The notes below the pieces were generated by a model. The model made no database searches and was not told the DNA's origin. It was given only the letters and a program-made list of their open reading frames with translations. A program made the translations under genes and the position numbers. From positions 248,001 to 312,000 of the forward strand of contig JAIUNV010000004.1 of assembly GCA_020161435.1 (NCBI GenBank): a DNA stretch of 64,000 nt, in the 5' to 3' direction. Shown in pieces: positions 59,433-64,000 of this stretch (position 1 is its first letter; the number at the start of each line of letters is the position of its first letter). The DNA is from Bacteroidota bacterium (GTDB taxonomy: Bacteria; Bacteroidota; Bacteroidia; Chitinophagales; Chitinophagaceae).

Positions 59433-61565
59433 ATGAAGCGTCATCGTCATGTGTGGGTAATGATTGGTTGCTGTTTGTTGTCGCTGATGGCAGTAGCACA
59501 ACCCATCAACCGGAAAGCGGTTGTCAGCAGGCACAATGTGCAGGTGTCGTCATTCGATTCATTGCAATCGCTGACGGTTGGTAATGGCGCTTTTGCTTTT
59601 ACCGTGGATGCTACCGGATTGCAAACATTTCCGCAACGCTATCAAAAAGGCGTGCCACTGGGTACACAAAGCGAATGGGGCTGGCATAGTTTTTCCAACG
59701 AACAGCAATACCGGTTCGAAGAATCATTGCGGGAGTACAATTTGCATGGCAGAAAAGTGAGCTATGGTGTACAAATAAAAGAGCCCATTCGCAACAAACA
59801 AGCTGGCGATTATTTTCGGCAAAATCCACATCGGTTGCACTTAGGTCACCTGGGTTTTGAACTCATCAAAAAAGATGGCAGCATTGCCACGTCCGCAGAT
59901 TTACGCAACATAAAGCAGACGCTCCACTTGTGGACAGGCATTATACACAGCAGCTTTGAATTGGAGGGTGTGCCCGTGTATGTTCAAACCATGAGTCATC
60001 AGGAAAAGGATGCCATTGCGGTGCAGGTAACTTCCGCATTGATACACCAAAAACGACTTCGTTTCATTTTGTCATTTCCTTATCCAACGGGTGAATGGGC
60101 CGATGGCGGTGCTGTTTACCAGCACAACGATAAACACCGCAGCGAGTTGATTCAAAGCAGCAATCAGCAGGCGGTTTGGCAGCATCAATTGGATAGCACC
60201 CGCTATTTTGCGCAAGCCACTTTTGCAGGCAAGGCAATAGTCAATAATACAGCACCACATCATTTTTCTATCTCACCCACCGATGGCGCCACATTTGGCA
60301 TGTCGTTGGAATTTGCACAGGCATTACCCACATCAGTCTGCAAATGGCATGAAGTACAAGCTAGTAGTACCAAGGGCTGGCAGGTATTTTGGCAAAGCGG
60401 TGGTGCTGTAGATTTTGGCAATAGTAAAGATCCACGGGCATTTGAAATAGAACGTAGGGTAGTGTTGTCGCAATACCTTACCAAAGTACAGTGTGCCGGC
60501 AATTTTCCGCCACAAGAAACCGGTCTGACTTACAATAGTTGGTTTGGAAAACCACATTTGGAAATGCATTGGTGGCATGGTGTTCACTTTGCTTTGTGGG
60601 GCCGGCCTGAGTTGCTGGAAAAGAGCATGCAGTGGTACCGGACCGTGTATGATGAAGCAAAAGCCATTGCTGTTCGTCAGGGGTATGAAGGCGTACGTTG
60701 GCAGAAAATGGTTGATCATGCAGGCAATGAAAGTCCATCTTCTGTAGGCGCATTTCTCATTTGGCAACAACCACATTTTATCACGTTTGCAGAGTTGTTG
60801 TACAAAAGCAAAAATGATAAAGCCGTACTCAAACGCTATAGCGATTTGGTTTTTGCCACTGCCGATTTCATGGCCAGCTATGCGTGGTACGATAGCAGCA
60901 AGGGTCGGTATATTTTAGGCCCGGGATTAATACCTGCACAAGAACGTTTTGAAGCTGTACAAACTTTCAACCCCACCTATGAATTGCATTACTGGCATTG
61001 GGCATTGACCACGGCACAGGCATGGCGGGTTCGCTTGGGTTTGCCACGTCATACAAAATGGGATGATGTGCTCCATAAATTGTCGCCGCTGCCCGTGCAG
61101 GATAGCATTTACCTCGCTACAGAAAGTGCTCCGGATAGCTACACAAATCCACGCTATTTAACCGATCATCCGGCGGTATATGGTACACTCGGTATGTTGC
61201 CCGCCAGCAGCATGCTGAACAAAGAAACCATGCGCCGCACATTCAATCATGTTTGGAACGTATGGACATGGGACGATACCTGGGGCTGGGATTTTCCAAT
61301 GGCGGCTATGACGGCTACACGACTGAACATGCCCGATAAAGCGGTAGATGCATTGCTCATGCCCATTCGTACAAATCGATACTTACCCAATGGCCACAAT
61401 TATCAGGATGAAAGACTACGCTTGTACCTGCCGGGCAATGGTGGAGTACTTACGGCCGTAGCATTGATGCTGGCTGGCTTTGAGGGCAATACCGAAACTC
61501 AACCCGGCATTCCTAAAAATGCCAATTGGCAAGTAAAATGGGAAGGGTTACAGCCTTTCTTCTAA
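59433..61565 (+). CDS. Six-hairpin (alpha/alpha)6 glycosidase-like exported protein
   Basis: This 710-residue protein has a signal peptide ending VAQP. An N-terminal beta-sandwich (about 30-330) includes SLTVGNGAFAFTVDATGLQTFP and WGWHSFSN. A helical C-terminal catalytic-like domain (about 350-700) has YNSWFGKPHLEMHWWHGVHFALWGRPEL, GYEGVRWQKMVDHAGNESPSSVGAFLIWQQPH and WTWDDTWGWDFPMAAM. The arrangement is like GH65/GH95/GH94-type enzymes, but I cannot place it in a family with certainty. HLEMHWWH is a plausible catalytic region. In this locus it likely trims an RG-I side chain or end. It ends one base before the convergent DUF6807 gene. Confidence 0.72.
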   Translation: MKRHRHVWVMIGCCLLSLMAVAQPINRKAVVSRHNVQVSSFDSLQSLTVGNGAFAFTVDATGLQTFPQRYQKGVPLGTQSEWGWHSFSNEQQYRFEESLREYNLHGRKVSYGVQIKEPIRNKQAGDYFRQNPHRLHLGHLGFELIKKDGSIATSADLRNIKQTLHLWTGIIHSSFELEGVPVYVQTMSHQEKDAIAVQVTSALIHQKRLRFILSFPYPTGEWADGGAVYQHNDKHRSELIQSSNQQAVWQHQLDSTRYFAQATFAGKAIVNNTAPHHFSISPTDGATFGMSLEFAQALPTSVCKWHEVQASSTKGWQVFWQSGGAVDFGNSKDPRAFEIERRVVLSQYLTKVQCAGNFPPQETGLTYNSWFGKPHLEMHWWHGVHFALWGRPELLEKSMQWYRTVYDEAKAIAVRQGYEGVRWQKMVDHAGNESPSSVGAFLIWQQPHFITFAELLYKSKNDKAVLKRYSDLVFATADFMASYAWYDSSKGRYILGPGLIPAQERFEAVQTFNPTYELHYWHWALTTAQAWRVRLGLPRHTKWDDVLHKLSPLPVQDSIYLATESAPDSYTNPRYLTDHPAVYGTLGMLPASSMLNKETMRRTFNHVWNVWTWDDTWGWDFPMAAMTATRLNMPDKAVDALLMPIRTNRYLPNGHNYQDERLRLYLPGNGGVLTAVALMLAGFEGNTETQPGIPKNANWQVKWEGLQPFF

Positions 61566-61566
61566 G

Positions 61567-62544
61567 CTATTGACGGCTAAAATCTTTTTCCAATTGCTCC
61601 ACGGTAGCTTTGTGTAGGGGCGTAGTACCTGTTGCTATCACGAGCCTGTATTGCAGTTGTAAACTTTGCCCTTGTTGTAATCTGGTTGAGTATGCAGGTT
61701 TGCCGGCATCAAAACTTTTTTGCGCCAGCGAATTGATGGCAAACAAACCATAACCTCTGGCATGCCAGTATGCAGGGTAGTGTGCATTTTTGGGATGATC
61801 TATAATCACCACGCTGATAGATTGCTGCTGTACTTGTCCGTGCAGCATTACCCAATTGGCCCGCTTGCCCCATACTTCGTGGCCTGTAAATTCGGATGAA
61901 GAAAGGTAGTTGCCATTGGCGCCGGATTGTTCACCTTTCCACGGCATTTGTAATTCGCGGCGAAGCCTTATGCCAAAGGTTCCATCTTTTACATCGCCAA
62001 AGGTTACGGGCTTGAGTGCTGTAAGTTTTGTTGTCCAGTCGATGATGTAGTAGTTGGCTTGTTTGCTGAAATGCAAGGTCGTTGTATCTAATAAAATGGC
62101 TTGTTGGTGATTGTCTTTCCAACGGGCATGAAATTGCAATATGGCTGCTGCGCCTTTTGTTTGCGACAACAGATTATCTACCACAATGCTGCCCAGTTTC
62201 CCTTTGCGGTCGGCAGCAGGCCAGGGAGAGTTGTTCCAAAAGTCGCTGCCATTTACATCTTCATAGGTAAACCACACACCTACCTGATGCGGATGGTCTG
62301 TAGTATCGTTTGGCAAGGGCATCAACGGATAGCCACGGCTGATGAGTACTTGGTTTGGTGCAAATATGCGATGCAGATAGGGGCGACGCAATGTATCATC
62401 GAACCAAAACTGCGCTACACTATCGCGGCCAAACTGAATATTGTAACGTTTGTTGTTGGCATGTTGCTGTATGCTGAACGTTTGTGCATGGCTTGCACAG
62501 CAACTGATGCTCAACAATGCAGTGGCAATTATTTTGGCAACCAT
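61567..62544 (-). CDS. DUF6807/PmoA-like exported protein
   Basis: This 325-residue protein has a signal peptide (MVAKIIATALLSISCCASHAQ). The family blocks are RRPYLHRIFAPNQVLISRGYPL, TTDHPHQVGVWFTYEDVNGSDFWNN with a His-Pro-His cluster, GTFGIRLRRELQMP, and VIIDHPKNAHYPAYWHARGYGLFAIN. These match the 'PmoA' or DUF6807 family, a name that comes from an old mis-association with methane monooxygenase; no such activity is implied. Members sit in carbohydrate loci of Bacteroidota and are probably hydrolases or sugar-binding proteins. Its start overlaps the end of the DUF6250 gene by 16 bases, indicating translational coupling. Confidence 0.85.
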   Translation of the reverse strand: MVAKIIATALLSISCCASHAQTFSIQQHANNKRYNIQFGRDSVAQFWFDDTLRRPYLHRIFAPNQVLISRGYPLMPLPNDTTDHPHQVGVWFTYEDVNGSDFWNNSPWPAADRKGKLGSIVVDNLLSQTKGAAAILQFHARWKDNHQQAILLDTTTLHFSKQANYYIIDWTTKLTALKPVTFGDVKDGTFGIRLRRELQMPWKGEQSGANGNYLSSSEFTGHEVWGKRANWVMLHGQVQQQSISVVIIDHPKNAHYPAYWHARGYGLFAINSLAQKSFDAGKPAYSTRLQQGQSLQLQYRLVIATGTTPLHKATVEQLEKDFSRQ

Positions 62545-63212
62545 ATATTGAAATTAGTGATCCATTGATGTGATTTGGTGCTGCGTATGCCAAACAGCCC
62601 GTACCGCAACGGTTGTGCATCGGTATAGCTGAACCACAATTGATCATTCACCCACAATTGTGTAAGCGGTGGTTGTACAAGCAACGTACAATGATACACG
62701 GTGTTGGGTTGTAGCAGGTAGTTGGGTTGTGTATATTCTTGCAACAGTAAGCGGTTACCACTGCCATCGTATTTTCTGAAACGGGTAGTGCTGTTGTAAT
62801 TGCCGCCAATGCCGGCGTAATACAACCGCCAACGGTCGTAGCCTTCCAGTTTACCACTGGGGTTGGCTGTATCGGTTGGTGTGGCTTGCCAAAACAGATT
62901 CACATCACTGAGGCGATAGTTGGCACCGGATGTATCTGAAGGAAAGCCACGGTCAAAACTGATGATGTAAGAGTGGGGCAATGATTTTTTTAACCATAGC
63001 GTTACACCATCTGCACAGTCGAGCCACAGCGTATCCTGCTGCGTAAATACACGATTGTGACTATTGCGTAGTATGTCTGCCTGCCACAGGTTGCTGTCTA
63101 AGCTATTGCCAAAAGATATGGCTGCTACAAGTTTGCCTTTTGCCGGCTGTGCTGCAGCGGTTAGTGCAACTGTAATACTTGCCAGCAGTATAACCATGAA
63201 GCGCCACAGCAT
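62529..63212 (-). CDS. DUF6250 exported protein
   Basis: This 227-residue protein has a signal peptide (MLWRFMVILLASITVALTAAAQ; Met6 is a second possible start). The mature part is a beta-sandwich-like domain: DRGFPSDTSGANYRLSDVNLFWQATPTD, YDRWRLYYAGIGGNYNSTTRFRKYDGSGNRLLLQEY, and a C-terminal GLFGIRSTKSHQWITNFNIW. The block LSD-x-N-x-FWQA...YYxGxGGNxNxTTRFRxYDG is that of DUF6250, found in pectin-type utilisation loci; its concanavalin-like fold suggests glycan binding or cleavage. It follows the regulator gene by 11 bases and overlaps the DUF6807 gene. Confidence 0.82.
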   Translation of the reverse strand: MLWRFMVILLASITVALTAAAQPAKGKLVAAISFGNSLDSNLWQADILRNSHNRVFTQQDTLWLDCADGVTLWLKKSLPHSYIISFDRGFPSDTSGANYRLSDVNLFWQATPTDTANPSGKLEGYDRWRLYYAGIGGNYNSTTRFRKYDGSGNRLLLQEYTQPNYLLQPNTVYHCTLLVQPPLTQLWVNDQLWFSYTDAQPLRYGLFGIRSTKSHQWITNFNIWLPK

Positions 63213-63223
63213 AGTTGAACAAC

Positions 63224-64000
63224 TTACAGCGATTGGCGCAGGGTGAGGTAAAACGGATTGTGTACATGCTGGCGGTTGTGATTTAAAATCATTTGCGCAG
63301 CGGTTTCGCCCATCTTCTGAAAATCGGTTGAAATGGTCGTGATGCCATTAAGAATGATTTTCTTCAACGGCGTTTCGTTGTATGAAATCACACCCACTTC
63401 TTTGCCCAGCTTTAGTTTCTTTTCCATAATGCGTTCGATGAGTGTCACCAAATCATTTTCCATGAGGTTAATGAACACATCACCTTTTTCTATAGCTTCT
63501 TCTTCTATATGGTGTACTACTTTGTAGTTAAATGCATACTGCCGGCAAAACATCGTAAAGCCACGGATAATTTCTCTCGGGTGATAAGAATCTTCCGGAA
63601 AAATGAGCTTGATAGTTTGGTATTTTTCCAACTGTGGCAAGGCCTGCTCCAGTGTGGCTTGCAGGTCTTTATCAAATTGTTCGTACACGGCACCGTAGTC
63701 GCCGGTAAAACCGGGCAGCAACTTGTCCATTAAAATGAGTTTGTCTTTGGGCAACACACTCAGCACTTCAGCCGTATTGTCTTCGCCATCGGTATAGTGG
63801 GGCACTATTACAAAATGGGTATAATCTTCTTTGCGGTTGTAAATGAGTTTTTTGAACAGCGAAAAATCATTGTTGTAGATGTACAGATCAATCAATGCTT
63901 TTGCTGGCAATGATTGGCTGAAGGCATCGTAAATAATTTTCTTATGAAAACTCAACTTGTTGAAGAGCAGAAAAATCTTCAACTCCTGGTCTACTTCTGT
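63224..64000 (-). CDS. GntR-type regulator with LacI-like sensor domain (5' end outside window)
   Basis: The frame is open to the window edge, so the DNA-binding domain is not visible; 258 C-terminal residues remain. The sensor part (KIFLLFNKLSFHKKIIYDAFSQSL, THFVIVPHYTDGEDNTAEVLSVLPKDKLILMDKLLPGF) and the end (KGDVFINLMENDLVTLIERIMEKKLKLGKEVGVISYNETPLKKIILNGITTISTDFQKMGETAAQMIL) match the Bacteroidota regulators that join a GntR winged helix to a periplasmic-binding-protein-like ligand domain. A pure LacI protein is the alternative. It lies at the head of the DUF6250-DUF6807 unit and is the only regulator seen in the locus, so it probably controls the locus in response to a small sugar ligand. 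Confidence 0.82.
   Translation of the reverse strand, partial: TEVDQELKIFLLFNKLSFHKKIIYDAFSQSLPAKALIDLYIYNNDFSLFKKLIYNRKEDYTHFVIVPHYTDGEDNTAEVLSVLPKDKLILMDKLLPGFTGDYGAVYEQFDKDLQATLEQALPQLEKYQTIKLIFPEDSYHPREIIRGFTMFCRQYAFNYKVVHHIEEEAIEKGDVFINLMENDLVTLIERIMEKKLKLGKEVGVISYNETPLKKIILNGITTISTDFQKMGETAAQMILNHNRQHVHNPFYLTLRQSL

Noticed and set aside
61567..62544. Methane monooxygenase subunit (PmoA)
   Set aside because: The name is a historic label of the DUF6807 family; the protein is exported, soluble and inside a glycan locus.

Overview
The window looks like a chromosomal segment from a Bacteroidota bacterium, most likely a Chitinophagaceae-type organism (inference). The reasons are SusC/SusD pairs, FAS1 lipoproteins, DUF5686, TPR-containing sensor kinases, metal-dependent KdsA, SDR-type threonine dehydrogenase, lipoproteins with Cys-Lys-Lys starts, and TAnnTTTG-like -7 boxes. 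I saw no rRNA, tRNA, IS element, integrase or CRISPR array.

Layout. 1-3.5 kb (minus strand): a surface or secreted protein cluster (BNR-propeller protein cut by the window edge, GIGT-repeat tail-fibre-like protein, lipocalin-like protein, lipoprotein). 3.6-12.4 kb: a LytTR regulator with a TPR histidine kinase, kdsA divergent from a threonine dehydrogenase, a NarL-type regulator with a TPR kinase, and serA. 12.5-13.2 kb: a HepT/MntA toxin-antitoxin pair whose toxin frame stops exactly at the conserved motif tyrosine. 13.4-18.1 kb: housekeeping and envelope genes (serine hydrolase, NAD(P)HX repair, DUF6526, PBP4-type DacB). 18.36-19.0 kb: an orphan NarL-type response regulator.

19.05-20.79 kb has no convincing protein gene. 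It holds five successive cassettes, each made of a (A/T)CTACA hexamer, a GTTCTAT-like box, 19 bases, a TTTG-type -7 box, a transcribed segment of about 110-355 nt, and a strong intrinsic terminator. Two cassettes share an 80-bp 3' module (79/80 identical). I read this as a tandem array of related small RNA genes; it is the most unusual item in the window.

20.9-38.4 kb: mostly housekeeping genes (cinA, a CarboxypepD_reg-like protein, apbC/mrp, pyrF, miaE, penicillin acylase family, DUF5686, glmM, M20 peptidase, cysteine desulfurase, tryptophan 2,3-dioxygenase, a GH13 lipoprotein).

38.7-64.0 kb: a polysaccharide utilisation locus whose enzymes point to rhamnogalacturonan-I. It contains GH105, two SusC/SusD pairs interleaved with three FAS1 lipoproteins (two ending in CBM-like modules), a GH43/GH117-like beta-propeller, a PL11 lyase, a CE12 acetylesterase and a six-hairpin glycosidase-like protein. 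Facing these on the minus strand are a GntR/LacI-hybrid regulator (cut by the edge), a DUF6250 protein and a DUF6807/PmoA-like protein. The inferred pathway is: surface capture and import by SusCD and FAS1 proteins, backbone cleavage by PL11, deacetylation by CE12, unsaturated-end removal by GH105, and side-chain trimming by the other enzymes.
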